In this document: positions 46,528 to 56,472 of the stretch, in pieces
Numbering within the stretch: position 1 is the stretch's first letter
Layout of the letters: every line of letters starts with the position of its first letter
Assembly (NCBI RefSeq): GCF_000397205.1
Contig: NC_021237.1
Coordinates: 3,597,001 to 3,661,000 of the forward strand
Direction of reading: 5' to 3'
From: Pseudomonas protegens CHA0
Lineage (GTDB): Bacteria > Pseudomonadota > Gammaproteobacteria > Pseudomonadales > Pseudomonadaceae
Length of the DNA stretch: 64,000 bases
Notes under the pieces: generated by a model
The model's input: the letters and a program-made list of their open reading frames with translations, nothing else
Database searches by the model: none
What the model was told of the DNA's origin: nothing
Position numbers and translations under genes: made by a program

Positions 46528-47223
46528 ATGCTTGAACTCAGACCTTTCAGCTCCCTGGGCGGCGCGCACCACGGCTGGCTGGATGCCCACCACCATTTTT
46601 CCTTCGCCGAGTACCATGACCCCAAGCGCATGCACTGGGGCAACCTGCGGGTCTGGAACGATGATGTGATCGCCCCTGGCACCGGTTTCCCCCAGCACCC
46701 GCACCGGGACATGGAAATCATCACCTACGTTCGCGAAGGGGCCATCAGCCACCAGGACAACCTGGGCAACAAGGGCCGCACCGAAGCCGGTGATGTGCAG
46801 GTGATGAGCGCCGGCACCGGGATCGCCCACAGCGAGTACAACCTGGAAGCCACGCCAACCAAGATCTTCCAGATCTGGATCATCCCCAACCAGGCAGGCT
46901 CCGCGCCTTCCTGGGGTGCCAAGCCTTTTCCCAAGGGCCAGCGTGAAGGTTTCGTGACCCTGGCCAGTGGCAAGGCTGGCGATGAGGAAAGCCTGCGGAT
47001 TCGCGCCGATGCGCGGCTGGTGGCGGCCAACCTGAAGGCCGGGGAAACGGCCGAGTATCACCTGGACGACGGGCGCCGGGCTTACCTGGTTCCGGCGACC
47101 GGCGCGATTGAAGTCAACGGCTTGCGAGCCGAAGCTCGAGACGGCGTCGCGGTTGAGAATGAGCCGGTGCTGCGGGTGACGGCCCTGCAGGACAGCGAGA
47201 TCGTGCTGGTGGATCTGGCGTGA
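46528..47223 (+). CDS. Pirin-family bicupin protein
   Basis: 231 residues; ATG preceded by AGGAG 6 bases upstream. Pirin motifs: HHHFSFAEYHDPKRMHWGNLRV, then metal-binding FPQHPHRDMEIITYVREGAISH, and SAGTGIAHSEYN. Related YhaK/YhhW proteins act as quercetinases or redox sensors; the substrate here is unknown. The 224-bp upstream gap (46304-46527) is AT-rich and likely carries its promoter, with no gene in it. Confidence 0.92.
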   Translation: MLELRPFSSLGGAHHGWLDAHHHFSFAEYHDPKRMHWGNLRVWNDDVIAPGTGFPQHPHRDMEIITYVREGAISHQDNLGNKGRTEAGDVQVMSAGTGIAHSEYNLEATPTKIFQIWIIPNQAGSAPSWGAKPFPKGQREGFVTLASGKAGDEESLRIRADARLVAANLKAGETAEYHLDDGRRAYLVPATGAIEVNGLRAEARDGVAVENEPVLRVTALQDSEIVLVDLA

Positions 47224-47238
47224 AATACAGCGGCCAAT

Positions 47239-47273
47239 AAAAAGGGGCGACCGTGATGGCCGCCCCTTTTTTT
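47239..47273. terminator. Bidirectional terminator between pirin and pgm
   Basis: The stem 47244-47266 (GGGGCGACC / GGCCGCCCC, one mismatch) is flanked by A5 (47239-47243) on the left and T7 (47267-47273) on the right, so it can end both the pirin (plus) and pgm (minus) transcripts. Confidence 0.85.
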
Positions 47274-47296
47274 GTCTGACGGGCCCGGAGCGTCGG

Positions 47297-48943
47297 TCAG
47301 TTGCCGCTGATGGCGGTGTCCACCAGGGTCTGGGCTTCCTGCACCAGTTGCTTGAGGTGGTCGTCGCCGATGAAGCTTTCAGCGTAGATCTTGTAGATGT
47401 CTTCAGTACCCGACGGGCGTGCGGCGAACCAGCCGTTCTCCGTCATGACTTTCAGGCCGCCAATGGCCTGGTCATTGCCCGGTGCATGGCTGAGGATCTG
47501 CTGGATCGGCTCGCCGGCCAATTGGGTCGAAGTCACCTGCTGTGGCGACAGCTTGCTGAGCAGGGCCTTCTGCTGCGGGTTGGCCTTGGCATCGACGCGG
47601 ACCGAGAACGGCTCACCCAGCTCGTCGCACAGGGCGCGGTAGGCCTGGCTCGGATCGCGACCGGTACGCGCGGTCATTTCCGCCGCCAGCAGGGACGGGA
47701 TCAGGCCATCCTTGTCGGTGCTCCAGACGCCACCGTCGCGGCGCAGGAAAGAGGCACCGGCGCTTTCTTCGCCGCCAAAGCCCAGTGAGCCGTCGAACAG
47801 GCCATCGGCAAACCACTTGAAGCCCACCGGCACTTCATACAGACGGCGGCCCAGGCGTGCAGCGACCCGGTCGATCAGGCCGCTGCTGACCACGGTCTTG
47901 CCCACCGCGGCATCAGCGCGCCATTGCGGCCGATTCTGGAACAGGTAATCGATAGACACCGCCAGGTAGTTGTTCGGCGCCAGCAGGCCGCCGCTCGGGG
48001 TGACGATGCCGTGGCGATCGTGATCAGGGTCGCAGGCGAAGGCCACGTCGAAGCGTTCCTTGAGGCCGATCAGGCCCTGCATGGCGTAGCTGGAGGACGG
48101 GTCCATGCGGATCTGCCCGTCCCAATCCACCGACATGAAGCGGAAAGTGGCGTCCACCTGCTTGTTCACCACCTCCAGGTCCAGGCGGTAGTGCTCTGCG
48201 ATCGCCGACCAGTAGCGCACCCCTGCTCCGCCCAGCGGATCCACGCCCAGGCGCAGCTTGGCGTTGCGGATGGCGTCCAGGTCGATGACGTTGACCAGGT
48301 CGGCGACGTAGGTGTTGAGGTAATCGTGGCGATGGGTGGTGTTGGCCTTCAGCGCCTGTTCGTAACCGATGCGCTTGACCCCGGCCAGCTTGGCTGCCAG
48401 CAGTTCATTGGCCTTGGCTTCGATCCACTTGGTGATGTGGGTGTCGGCCGGGCCGCCGTTGGTGGGGTTGTACTTGTAGCCGCCGCTTTGTGGCGGATTA
48501 TGGGACGGGGTGATGACGATGCCGTCCGCCAGGCCCGATGTACGCCCCCGGTTATAGCAGAGGATGGCGTGGGACACCGCTGGGGTCGGGGTGTACTCGT
48601 CGCCGGCAGCAATCATCACGGTCACGCCATTGGCCGCCAGCACTTCCAGGGCGCTGGCCCCGGCCGGGGTCGACAGGGCATGGGTGTCGATGCCGACAAA
48701 CAGCGGGCCGTCGATGCCCTGGGATTCGCGGTACAGGCAAATGGCCTGGCTGATGGCCAGCACATGCCATTCGTTGAAACTCAGATCGAACGAGCTGCCA
48801 CGGTGCCCGGAGGTGCCGAAGGCCACACGCTGGGTAGACACCGATGCATCAGGCTGACCGGTGTAATAAGCCGTAACCAGTCGCGGGATGTCGACCAACA
48901 ATTCAGCCGGTGCCGGTTTGCCCGCAAAAGGACTGAGAGTCAT
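47297..48943 (-). CDS. pgm: Phosphoglucomutase, alpha-D-glucose-specific
   Basis: 548 residues, the E. coli Pgm size. It has FGTSGHRGS near the N-terminus, the phosphoserine loop TPSHNPP with S147, the metal-binding DPDHDRHGI, and the sugar-binding [10 protein letters not shown]. It converts glucose-1-phosphate and glucose-6-phosphate, feeding glycogen, trehalose and envelope polysaccharide synthesis. ATG 48943 has GAGG about 8 bases upstream. Confidence 0.95.
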   Translation of the reverse strand: MTLSPFAGKPAPAELLVDIPRLVTAYYTGQPDASVSTQRVAFGTSGHRGSSFDLSFNEWHVLAISQAICLYRESQGIDGPLFVGIDTHALSTPAGASALEVLAANGVTVMIAAGDEYTPTPAVSHAILCYNRGRTSGLADGIVITPSHNPPQSGGYKYNPTNGGPADTHITKWIEAKANELLAAKLAGVKRIGYEQALKANTTHRHDYLNTYVADLVNVIDLDAIRNAKLRLGVDPLGGAGVRYWSAIAEHYRLDLEVVNKQVDATFRFMSVDWDGQIRMDPSSSYAMQGLIGLKERFDVAFACDPDHDRHGIVTPSGGLLAPNNYLAVSIDYLFQNRPQWRADAAVGKTVVSSGLIDRVAARLGRRLYEVPVGFKWFADGLFDGSLGFGGEESAGASFLRRDGGVWSTDKDGLIPSLLAAEMTARTGRDPSQAYRALCDELGEPFSVRVDAKANPQQKALLSKLSPQQVTSTQLAGEPIQQILSHAPGNDQAIGGLKVMTENGWFAARPSGTEDIYKIYAESFIGDDHLKQLVQEAQTLVDTAISGN

Positions 48944-49087
48944 GCAAAACCTCTGGAAAAGGATGGTTCGGAAATGGGCCGCAGTTTACTGGCAGTTTGA
49001 CCGCAGCGCGATGGAATCTATCCCGGCGCCCCGGCGCTTTTATGCAGCAGCCGGCTTGCCGGCAAAAGGACTGTCAGGGGAAAAACT

Positions 49088-49110
49088 AAAAAGCCGGCGC
49101 AAGGGCCGGC
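49088..49110 (-). terminator. Second terminator downstream of mexS
   Basis: On the minus strand GCCGGC (49105-49110) and GCCGGC (49093-49098) pair around 6 bases and are followed by TTTTTAGTTTTT. It backs up the stronger hairpin just before it. Confidence 0.7.
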
Positions 49111-49123
49111 AAATCGAGACAAT

Positions 49124-49150
49124 AAAAAACGCCAGGCTTTGCCTGGCGTT
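49124..49150 (-). terminator. Rho-independent terminator of mexS
   Basis: On the minus strand AACGCCAGGC (49141-49150) and GCCTGGCGTT (49128-49137) form a perfect 10-bp stem with an AAA loop, followed by a T-rich tail, 5 bases after the mexS stop. Confidence 0.92.
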
Positions 49151-49154
49151 GGGA

Positions 49155-50177
49155 TCAGACCGGTTCGACCTGAAGCGCGACCCGTTCGCGGCATGGGCAT
49201 TCATCCATGTAGCGGTGCGCCTCGACAAACTCGTTGAACGCGAATACCCGGGTCTTCAGGGGGAGCAGCACCCGGTCCGCGGTGAGCTGGTTGATGTCGC
49301 GCAACGCACGCTGCAGCGCGACCTGATCCTGAACAATTCCCAGCTCCGGCTTGCCAGTGAAGTTGCCGATGCAATGGACGAAGAACTGGATGTTCTTCTG
49401 GAACGCCGCGCAGGCCGGGAACGGCGTCTGGTTGCCGCCTTGCAGGCCATAGAGCACCAGGCTGCCACGGGGCGCCAGGACATCGCCGAGCATGGACATC
49501 TGCGGGCCGCCCAGGCCGTCGAACACCACGTCGACGCCGCGGTTGTCGGTGAGCTTGTTGATCTGCATCAGCAGGTCCTGTTCCTCGGTGACAATCACCT
49601 TCTCGGCACCCAGGGACAGCAGGTATTCACGCTCTTCAGCGGTCTTGGTCGCGGCAATCACCCGCACACCCAGGGCCTTGCCCAACTGGACAAAGGACGG
49701 CCCGGCACAATGGCTGGCGTCCGTGACCAGGGCAAACTGCCCCGGCTTGACCCGCGCCAGGTCGGCGTAGGCGAAATAGGCGATCAGCAGCGGCGTGTAA
49801 TGAACAGCAGCCTCGATCGGGCTGAGAACATCGGGATAACGGGTCAGGGCCGAACGCGGCAGGACGATCAGCTCGCCATACACCGGGTAATCGTTGGGGC
49901 TTTCGGCGGGAAAACTCGCCACCTTGTCACCTACCGCCAGGTCGTCGACGCCCTCGCCCACGGCCGTGACCACACCGGCCATTTCGTGCCCCAGGCCCGA
50001 GGGCAGGCGCGCATGGGACGACGCCAGGTTCTGCCGCCAGAGCACGTCATACCAGCTGATACCGATGGCTTCGACTCGTACCTGCACTTCGCCTGGCGCA
50101 GGCAACGAGGCCGCATGCTCTTCGCATTTGAGCACCTCGGCCGGTCCAAACTTGTGAAAACGAATCGTGCGGGACAT
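49155..50177 (-). CDS. mexS: MexS, MDR/zinc-type oxidoreductase linked to MexT
   Basis: ATG 50177 has GAGG 6 bases upstream; 340 residues. An N-terminal GroES-like fold (FGPAEVLKCEEHAASLPAPGEVQVRVEAIGISWYD...) and a Rossmann NADPH domain with GLGGPQMSMLGDVL match the quinone-oxidoreductase branch of the MDR family. The sequence is very close to what I recall of P. aeruginosa MexS, whose loss activates MexT and MexEF-OprN by electrophile or redox stress. Divergence from mexT is the same as in P. aeruginosa. Confidence 0.93.
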   Translation of the reverse strand: MSRTIRFHKFGPAEVLKCEEHAASLPAPGEVQVRVEAIGISWYDVLWRQNLASSHARLPSGLGHEMAGVVTAVGEGVDDLAVGDKVASFPAESPNDYPVYGELIVLPRSALTRYPDVLSPIEAAVHYTPLLIAYFAYADLARVKPGQFALVTDASHCAGPSFVQLGKALGVRVIAATKTAEEREYLLSLGAEKVIVTEEQDLLMQINKLTDNRGVDVVFDGLGGPQMSMLGDVLAPRGSLVLYGLQGGNQTPFPACAAFQKNIQFFVHCIGNFTGKPELGIVQDQVALQRALRDINQLTADRVLLPLKTRVFAFNEFVEAHRYMDECPCRERVALQVEPV

Positions 50178-50254
50178 CGCAAACCTCGTCAAATTAACCT
50201 CTAATGCCGCGAACTTTATCCGGGCTTTGCAAGCAAGACTATCAGTGCCTATTA

Positions 50255-50278
50255 ATAGTCGACATGCCTGGCATTGAT
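50255..50278 (-). promoter_or_regulatory. MexT-box-like site upstream of mexS
   Basis: On the minus strand this reads ATCA-N5-AGGCAT-N4-ACTAT, in the spacing of the MexT box as I recall it (ATCA-N5-GTCGAT-N4-ACYAT). The outer parts match exactly, the centre partly. It ends 77 bases before the mexS ATG. An overlapping dyad GACTAT-N12-ATAGTC (50237-50260) fits a LysR-type site. Confidence 0.6.
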
Positions 50279-50446
50279 TTCGTGCCCTTGAAAATCGGGG
50301 CGTACAGCGTGCTCGAACCTTGCCCGGCTACAAACAAACAACATTTAGCCGATGCAGAGTACCAGCCTTTCCCCGTAAGATTCACGCCGGCCATTGTTCC
50401 GATATGGTCGCTCCCGTCAAGCTCGCTGACTCTGCCAGGACTCCAG

Positions 50447-51361
50447 ATGAATCGTAATGACCTGCGTCGTGTCGACCTGAATCTGTTGATCGTATTCGAA
50501 ACACTGATGCACGAACGCAGTGTGACCCGCGCCGCCGAGAAGCTGTTCCTCGGCCAGCCGGCCATCAGTGCAGCCCTGTCGCGCCTGCGCAACCTGTTCG
50601 ACGACCCGCTGTTCGTGCGCACCGGGCGCAGCATGGAACCCTCGGCCCGGGCAGTGGAAATCTTCGCCCTGCTCTCGCCGGCCCTGGATTCGATCTCCAC
50701 CGCCGTCAGCCGCGCCGCCGAATTCGACCCGGCCACCAGCACCGCCGTATTCCGTATCGGTCTTTCCGACGACGTGGAATTCGCCCTGCTGCCGATGCTG
50801 CTCAAACGCCTGCGCGCCGAAGCCCCGGGCATCGTGCTGGTGGTACGCCGCGCCAACTATCTGCTGATGCCCGCGCTGCTGGCCTCCGGCGAAATCTCCA
50901 TCGGCGTCAGCTACACCGCCGACCTGCCGGCAAACGCCAAGCGCAAGGTCCTGCGCCGCAGCCTGCCCAAACTGCTGCGGGCCGACACCGTGCCCGGCCC
51001 CCTGACCCTGGACGACTTCTGCGCCCGCCCCCACGCCCTGGTGTCGTTCGCCGGGGACCTGAGCGGGTTCATCGATGAGGAGCTGGAGAAGCTCGGACGC
51101 AAGCGCCACGTCGTGCTCGCCGTACCGCAATTCAACGGCCTGAGCACCCTGCTGGCCGGCACCGACATCCTTGCCACCGTGCCCGACTACACCGCCGACG
51201 CCCTCACTGCCGCCGGCGGCGTACGCGCCGAAGATCCGCCACTGCCGGTGCGCAGTTTTGAGCTGCACATGGCCTGGCGTGGCTCACAGGACAACGATCC
51301 AGGGGAGCGCTGGTTGCGTTCGCGGATTCAGATGTTCTTCGGCGACCCCGACAGCCTCTGA
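50447..51361 (+). CDS. mexT: MexT, LysR-type activator of mexEF-oprN
   Basis: ATG 50447 has AGGA 6 bases upstream; 304 residues, the MexT length. The N-terminal LysR HTH (LNLLIVFETLMHERSVTRAAEKLFLGQPAISAALSRL) and effector domain match remembered P. aeruginosa MexT nearly throughout (HALVSFAGDLSGFIDEELEKLGRKR in parts). The frame is intact, without the short insertion that inactivates MexT in some P. aeruginosa strains. It normally lies beside mexE, but here the formate dehydrogenase genes intervene. Confidence 0.95.
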   Translation: MNRNDLRRVDLNLLIVFETLMHERSVTRAAEKLFLGQPAISAALSRLRNLFDDPLFVRTGRSMEPSARAVEIFALLSPALDSISTAVSRAAEFDPATSTAVFRIGLSDDVEFALLPMLLKRLRAEAPGIVLVVRRANYLLMPALLASGEISIGVSYTADLPANAKRKVLRRSLPKLLRADTVPGPLTLDDFCARPHALVSFAGDLSGFIDEELEKLGRKRHVVLAVPQFNGLSTLLAGTDILATVPDYTADALTAAGGVRAEDPPLPVRSFELHMAWRGSQDNDPGERWLRSRIQMFFGDPDSL

Positions 51362-51378
51362 GCCGTCCCCAACGGCTC
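51360..51378 (+). terminator. Hairpin at the mexT stop codon
   Basis: GAGCCGT (51360-51366) and ACGGCTC (51372-51378) form a 7-bp stem with a 5-base loop beginning in the mexT stop. There is no T-run, so termination is uncertain. Confidence 0.4.
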
Positions 51379-51574
51379 ACTGATCTACCGAAACGCCCCC
51401 AGACTCCGCGGCCCTGTACCACGTAGGGCCCCCTTGGACAGATGCTCTGCCCTGTCCTGCCCAGCAGGGTCCCGCACCTGCCCTGCCCCTCAAGGGGTCT
51501 GCCGGCGATGCCGTCGAGCAGACGGCCAACCCCACCCCCACGCCTTGAGCCCTTTCACCACCCGCCCCGAGAAA

Positions 51575-51607
51575 ACTTTAGTCGTGCCCGGCAGTGACTT
51601 TGGTCGT
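51575..51607 (+). promoter_or_regulatory. Direct repeat ACTTTRGTCGT, 22-bp period
   Basis: Two 11-bp copies (51575-51585 and 51597-51607) differ by one base and start 22 bases apart, i.e. two helical turns, so a dimer or two protomers would bind the same face. They end 38 bases before the ANR box. The regulator is unknown. Confidence 0.5.
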
Positions 51608-51645
51608 ATTGCGTAACGCCAACAGTCTGTTTTGGCGGCCATTTT

Positions 51646-51659
51646 TTGATCCAGATCAA
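51646..51659 (+). promoter_or_regulatory. ANR/FNR box upstream of fdnG
   Basis: TTGATCCAGATCAA is a perfect match to the FNR/ANR consensus TTGAT-N4-ATCAA, about 235 bases before the fdnG start. It implies induction under oxygen limitation, as expected for respiratory formate oxidation. Confidence 0.85.
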
Positions 51660-51894
51660 TACTTCGACGGGTTATTCGAAGCGTTCAGCACCTTCATCGA
51701 CAAGACCTATCAAACCATCGACCCAGCCTATTAGCCGCCTACGCAAGCGGCCCATAAAATCGCCGGCACACAGCAGAATCAGCACAAGACTTGCCGTTCT
51801 ATTCCACACGCGTTGTGCCCCCCATTAAAAGAGTGGCCCTTGCCACCTTGCCTGATCACCCGTGATTGAAAAATGCCTGCATAAGGAATGCGTC

Positions 51895-54800
51895 ATGACA
51901 CTTGGCAGAAGACAGTTCTTTAAACTTTGTACAGCCGGTGCCGTGGCCACCACCGCCGTATCCCTGGGCTTCGCGCCCACCACGGCCAATGCCAGCCAGT
52001 CGCGCCAGTACAAACTGCTGCGCGCCAGGGAAACCCGCAACAACTGCACCTACTGCTCGGTCGGTTGCGGCATCCTGATGTACAGCCTGGGCGATGGCGC
52101 AAAGAACGCCAAGGCGCGGATCTTCCATATCGAAGGCGACCCTGACCACCCGGTGAGCCGCGGCTCGCTGTGCCCCAAAGGCGCCGGCCTGGTCGACTAC
52201 ATCCACAGTGAGCAACGCTTGCTGTACCCCGAGTACCGCGCCCCGGGCTCGGACCAATGGCAGCGGGTCAGCTGGGATTACGCCATCGAACGCATCGCGC
52301 GGTTGATGAAGGACGACCGCGACGCCAACTTCATCGAGAAAAACGCCAAGGGCGTCACGGTCAATCGCTGGCTGTCCACCGGCATGCTCTGCTCGTCGGC
52401 CGCCAGCAGCGAGACCGGCTCGCTCGACCAGCGCTTCACCCGCGCCCTGGGCATCCTCGGCACCGACAGCCAGGCCCGGGTCTGCCACGCGCCGACGGTC
52501 TCGGCGCTGGCCCCGACCTTCGGCCGTGGCGCCATGACCAACAACTGGGTCGACATCAAGAACGCCAACGTGGTGCTGATCATGGGCGGCAACCCGGCCG
52601 AGGCGCATCCGGTGGGGTTCAAGTGGGTGATCGAGGCCAAGATCCGCAATGGCGCCAAGGTCATCGTGGTGGATCCGCGCTTCAACCGCAGCGCCGCGGT
52701 GGCGGATATCTACTCGCCGGTGCGCGCCGGTTCCGACGTGACCTTCCTCATGGGCATGGTCAACTACCTGCTCAGCAACGATCGCATCCAGCATGAATAC
52801 GTGCGCGCCTACACCAACGCCTCGTTGATCGTGCGCAGCGACTACCGCTTCGATGACGGCCTGTTCAGCGGCTACGACGCCAAGGCTCGGCGCTACGACC
52901 GCAGCTCCTGGGCCTACGAGCTGGACGAACAAGGTCACGCCCGCCGCGACCTGAGCCTGAGCCACCCGCGCTGCGTGCTCAACCTGCTCAAGCAGCATGT
53001 CAGCCGCTACACCCCGGAGCGGGTCAGCCAGATCTGCGGTACGCCCCAGGCCGACTTCCTGGAGATTTGCGAGATCATGGCCAGCACCAGCGTGCCGGAC
53101 AAGACCGCGACCTTCCTCTATGCCCTGGGCTGGACACACCACACCACCGGCGCCCAGATGATCCGCGGCTCGGGCATGATCCAGCTGCTGCTGGGCAACA
53201 TCGGCATGGCTGGCGGCGGCGTCAATGCTCTGCGCGGGCACTCCAATATCCAGGGCTACACCGACCTTGGCCTGCTCTCGCAGCGCCTGCCGGGCTACAT
53301 GAACCTGCCGTCCGACAACCAGGCCAGCCTGGCGACCTACCTCAAGGAAACGACCCCAAACGCCCAACTGCCCGGCCAGGTCAACTACTACCAGAACACC
53401 CCCAAGTTCTTTATCAGCCTGATGAAGAGCCTGTACGGCGACAAGGCCACCCGTGACAATCAATGGGGCTTCGACTGGCTGCCCAAGTGGGACGAGAGCT
53501 ACGACGTACTGAACTTCTCCAACCGCATGTATGAAGGCAAGGTCAACGGCTACATCGCCCAGGGCTTCAACCCGATTGCCGCCTTCCCGGACAAGAACAA
53601 GGCCGCCGCGGCGCTGGCCAAGCTCAAGTTCCTGGTGATCATCGACCCGCTGGCCACCGAGACTTCGAGCTTCTGGCAGAACCACGGCGAGTCCAACGAT
53701 GTCGACCCGGCGCAGATCCAGACCGAAGTGTTCCGCCTGCCCTCGAGCTGCTTTGCCGAGGAAAACGGCTCGATCGTCAACTCCGGGCGCTGGCTGCAGT
53801 GGCACTGGGCCGGCGCTGCGCCACCCGGCGAGGCCTGGCACGACGGCAAGATCCTCGGCCACCTGTTCATGAAACTACGCGAGCTGTACCGCGGCGAAGG
53901 CGGCGCCTGCCCCGAGCAGGTGCTGAATATGGCCTGGGACTACCGCGACCCCTACGACCCCGCTCCCGAGGAAGTGGCCAAGCAATCCAACGGCTACGCC
54001 CTGGCCGACGTGCGTGATGACCAGGGCAACCTGATCCTGCGCAAGGGCCAGTTGCTGGACAACTTCGGCCAACTGCGCGACGACGGCAGCACCGCCTGCT
54101 TCAACTGGATATTCGCCGGTTCCTGGACCGAGGCCGGCAACCAGATGGCCCGTCGCGACAACGCCGACAGCGGCCTGGGCTGCACCCCGGGCTGGGCCTG
54201 GGCCTGGCCGCAGAACCGGCGGATTCTCTACAACCGCGCATCGGCCGACCCGCAAGGCAACCCCTGGGATGCGCAACGCAAGATCATCGGCTGGGACGGC
54301 AGTCGCTGGAGCGGCATCGATGTGCCGGACTTCCCGGTCAACCTGGCGCCGGGCACCCAGGCCAACCCGTTCATCATGCTCCCCGAGGGCCTGGGCCGGC
54401 TGTTCTCGGTGGGCGCCATGAACGACGGCCCGTTTCCCGAGCACTACGAGCCCACCGAAAGCCCGCTGGCGCACAACCCGCTGCACCCCAACGTCAGCAA
54501 GAGCCCCACGGCGCGGCTGTACGACAGTGACCGAACGCGCATGGGCAGCCGCGAGGAATTCCCCTACGTGGCCACTACCTATTCGATCACTGAACTGTTC
54601 CGCCACTGGACCAAGCACTCCCGGCTCAACGCGATTATCCAGCCGGAACAGTTCATCGAGATTGGCGAAGTGCTGGCCCAGGAAAAAGGCATCGTCCAGG
54701 GCGACCTGGTGCGCGTCAGCACCAAGCGCGGCTACATCAAGGCCAAGGCGGTGGTGACCAAACGCATCCGCCGCCTGCAGATCGACGGCCAGCCGGTCGA

Positions 54801-54945
54801 TACCATCGGCATTCCTTGCCACTGGGGCTACGAAGGTGCAACCCGCAAGGGCTTCCTGGCCAATACCCTGACCCCGGGCGTCGGCGATTCCAACACCAAC
54901 ACCCCGGAATACAAAGCGTTCCTGGTGAACGTGGAAAAGGCCTGA
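51895..54945 (+). CDS. fdnG: FdnG, formate dehydrogenase-N catalytic subunit, cysteine form
   Basis: ATG 51895 with AAGGA upstream; 1016 residues. A twin-arginine signal ([11 protein letters not shown]) exports the folded enzyme. The N-terminal [4Fe-4S] cysteines are C51, C54, C58 and C93, followed by molybdopterin domains ([32 protein letters not shown] in parts). The active-site position is Cys197 (TGC at 52483-52485, in ARVCHAPTV), where E. coli FdnG uses selenocysteine 196. It oxidises formate in the periplasm and passes electrons to FdnH and FdnI. Confidence 0.96.
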   Translation: MTLGRRQFFKLCTAGAVATTAVSLGFAPTTANASQSRQYKLLRARETRNNCTYCSVGCGILMYSLGDGAKNAKARIFHIEGDPDHPVSRGSLCPKGAGLVDYIHSEQRLLYPEYRAPGSDQWQRVSWDYAIERIARLMKDDRDANFIEKNAKGVTVNRWLSTGMLCSSAASSETGSLDQRFTRALGILGTDSQARVCHAPTVSALAPTFGRGAMTNNWVDIKNANVVLIMGGNPAEAHPVGFKWVIEAKIRNGAKVIVVDPRFNRSAAVADIYSPVRAGSDVTFLMGMVNYLLSNDRIQHEYVRAYTNASLIVRSDYRFDDGLFSGYDAKARRYDRSSWAYELDEQGHARRDLSLSHPRCVLNLLKQHVSRYTPERVSQICGTPQADFLEICEIMASTSVPDKTATFLYALGWTHHTTGAQMIRGSGMIQLLLGNIGMAGGGVNALRGHSNIQGYTDLGLLSQRLPGYMNLPSDNQASLATYLKETTPNAQLPGQVNYYQNTPKFFISLMKSLYGDKATRDNQWGFDWLPKWDESYDVLNFSNRMYEGKVNGYIAQGFNPIAAFPDKNKAAAALAKLKFLVIIDPLATETSSFWQNHGESNDVDPAQIQTEVFRLPSSCFAEENGSIVNSGRWLQWHWAGAAPPGEAWHDGKILGHLFMKLRELYRGEGGACPEQVLNMAWDYRDPYDPAPEEVAKQSNGYALADVRDDQGNLILRKGQLLDNFGQLRDDGSTACFNWIFAGSWTEAGNQMARRDNADSGLGCTPGWAWAWPQNRRILYNRASADPQGNPWDAQRKIIGWDGSRWSGIDVPDFPVNLAPGTQANPFIMLPEGLGRLFSVGAMNDGPFPEHYEPTESPLAHNPLHPNVSKSPTARLYDSDRTRMGSREEFPYVATTYSITELFRHWTKHSRLNAIIQPEQFIEIGEVLAQEKGIVQGDLVRVSTKRGYIKAKAVVTKRIRRLQIDGQPVDTIGIPCHWGYEGATRKGFLANTLTPGVGDSNTNTPEYKAFLVNVEKA

Positions 54946-54958
54946 CGGAGCAACTGAC

Positions 54959-55840
54959 ATGTCCATGCAATCCCAAGACATCATCCGCCGTTCGGCCACC
55001 AACGCCTTCACCCCGGCGCCGCGGGCCCGCGATCACCAGGCCGAAGTGGCCAAGCTGATCGACGTCAGCATCTGCATCGGCTGCAAGGCGTGCCAGGTGG
55101 CGTGCAACGAATGGAACGACCTGCGCGACGAAGTCGGCCACAACGTCGGGGTCTACGACAACCCCGCCGACCTCAGCGCCGACACCTGGACCCTGATGCG
55201 TTTCGACGAGCACGAGAACGAAGCCGGCAAGCTCGAATGGCTGATCCGCAAGGACGGCTGCATGCACTGTGCCGACCCTGGCTGCCTGAAAGCCTGCCCG
55301 CAACCGGGAGCGATCATCCAGTACGCCAACGGCATCGTCGACTTCCAGTCCGAGCACTGCATAGGTTGCGGCTACTGCGTCGCCGGCTGCCCGTTCGACG
55401 TGCCGCGCATCAGCAAGAAGGACAACAAGGCTTACAAGTGCACCCTGTGCGTTGACCGGGTCACGGTGGGCCAGGAGCCGGCTTGCGTGAAGACCTGCCC
55501 CACCGGGGCGATCAACTTCGGCAGCAAGGCCGACATGCTGGTGCAGGCCGCAGAACGGGTCACCGAACTGCAGGGCCGCGGCTTTGCCGGCGCGGGGATC
55601 TACGACCCGCAAGCGGTGGGCGGAACCCATGTGTTCTACGTGCTGCAACACGCCGACCAGCCGCAGCTGTACCACAAGCTCAACCCTGACCCGCGCATCA
55701 GCAGCGCGATCGAAGGCTGGAAAGGCTGGCTCAAGCCGGCGGCCGCCGTGGCTTTCTTCGCCACCTTGGCCGGTACGGTATTCCACTACATCGGCGTCGG
55801 CCCGAACGAAGTCGAAGAAGACCTCAAGGAGAACCCGTGA
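54959..55840 (+). CDS. fdnH: FdnH, formate dehydrogenase iron-sulfur subunit
   Basis: 293 residues with four [4Fe-4S] ferredoxin motifs ([62 protein letters not shown]). A C-terminal membrane helix ([21 protein letters not shown]) anchors it on the periplasmic side. GGAG lies 8 bases before the ATG. It carries electrons from FdnG to the cytochrome b subunit. Confidence 0.96.
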   Translation: MSMQSQDIIRRSATNAFTPAPRARDHQAEVAKLIDVSICIGCKACQVACNEWNDLRDEVGHNVGVYDNPADLSADTWTLMRFDEHENEAGKLEWLIRKDGCMHCADPGCLKACPQPGAIIQYANGIVDFQSEHCIGCGYCVAGCPFDVPRISKKDNKAYKCTLCVDRVTVGQEPACVKTCPTGAINFGSKADMLVQAAERVTELQGRGFAGAGIYDPQAVGGTHVFYVLQHADQPQLYHKLNPDPRISSAIEGWKGWLKPAAAVAFFATLAGTVFHYIGVGPNEVEEDLKENP

Positions 55841-56472
55841 TGAACAAGAACAAGCTGATCCTGCGTACCCGCTTTATCGAGCGCGCCAGCCACTGGTTCA
55901 TGGTCATCTGCTTCTTCATGGTGGCGTTGTCGGGGCTGTCGTGGTTCTTCCCGTCGCTGAACTGGCTCAACGGCGTGTTCGGCACACCGCAGCTGGCGCG
56001 CATCCTGCACCCGTTTCTGGGAACGGTGGTGTTCCTGCTGCTGATGTTCCTGTTCGTGCGTTTTGTGAAGCACAACCTGCCGGAACGCCAGGACGCGATC
56101 TGGTTTCGCAACCTCAAGACGGTGCTCTCGGGGGACCACAGCCAACCGCTGCAGATTGGCAAGTACAACGCCGGGCAGAAGATCCTGTTCTGGGGAATCA
56201 TGGGCCTGATCAGCCTGTTGCTGCTCAGCGGCGTGGTGATCTGGCGGCCGTGGTTCGCCCAGTACTTCAGCATTCCCCTGATTCGCATCGCCCTGCTCAC
56301 CCATGCCCTGGCCGGGATCTCGCTGATGCTGCTGATCATCGGTCACGCCTACCTGGCGTTCTGGGTCAAGGGTTCGATCCGCGGCATGGTCACCGGCTAC
56401 GTATCGCGCAGTTGGGCCCGCTCGCACCATGACCGCTGGTACCAGCAGATTTCCAAGAGTGAGAAGAAATGA
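55840..56472 (+). CDS. fdnI: FdnI, formate dehydrogenase cytochrome b556 subunit
   Basis: 210 residues. ATG 55840 overlaps the fdnH stop by one base and has AAGGAG 8 bases upstream; the GTG at 55837 is less likely. Four hydrophobic helices contain histidines for two hemes (ERASHWFMVICFF; ILHPFLGTVVF; HALAGISLMLLIIGHAYLAFW). It delivers electrons to quinone in the membrane. Confidence 0.95.
   Translation: MNKNKLILRTRFIERASHWFMVICFFMVALSGLSWFFPSLNWLNGVFGTPQLARILHPFLGTVVFLLLMFLFVRFVKHNLPERQDAIWFRNLKTVLSGDHSQPLQIGKYNAGQKILFWGIMGLISLLLLSGVVIWRPWFAQYFSIPLIRIALLTHALAGISLMLLIIGHAYLAFWVKGSIRGMVTGYVSRSWARSHHDRWYQQISKSEKK

Larger units (their letters stand above)
51362..51894. other. Control region upstream of the formate dehydrogenase operon
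   Basis: There is no credible gene in this 533-bp gap. It contains GC-rich inverted repeats (51430-51535), two direct repeats ACTTTRGTCGT at 51575-51585 and 51597-51607, and an ANR box at 51646-51659. The fdnG ribosome site AAGGA lies near 51882. Confidence 0.6.

Noticed and set aside
48914..48943. REP-derived start of the pgm gene (FAGKPAP resembles translated REP)
   Set aside because: E. coli Pgm has a similar AGQPA stretch at the same place, so the similarity is ordinary protein conservation.
51646..51828. 60-codon ORF between mexT and fdnG
   Set aside because: It begins inside the ANR box and has no ribosome site; it is Ser/Thr/Pro-rich without family features.
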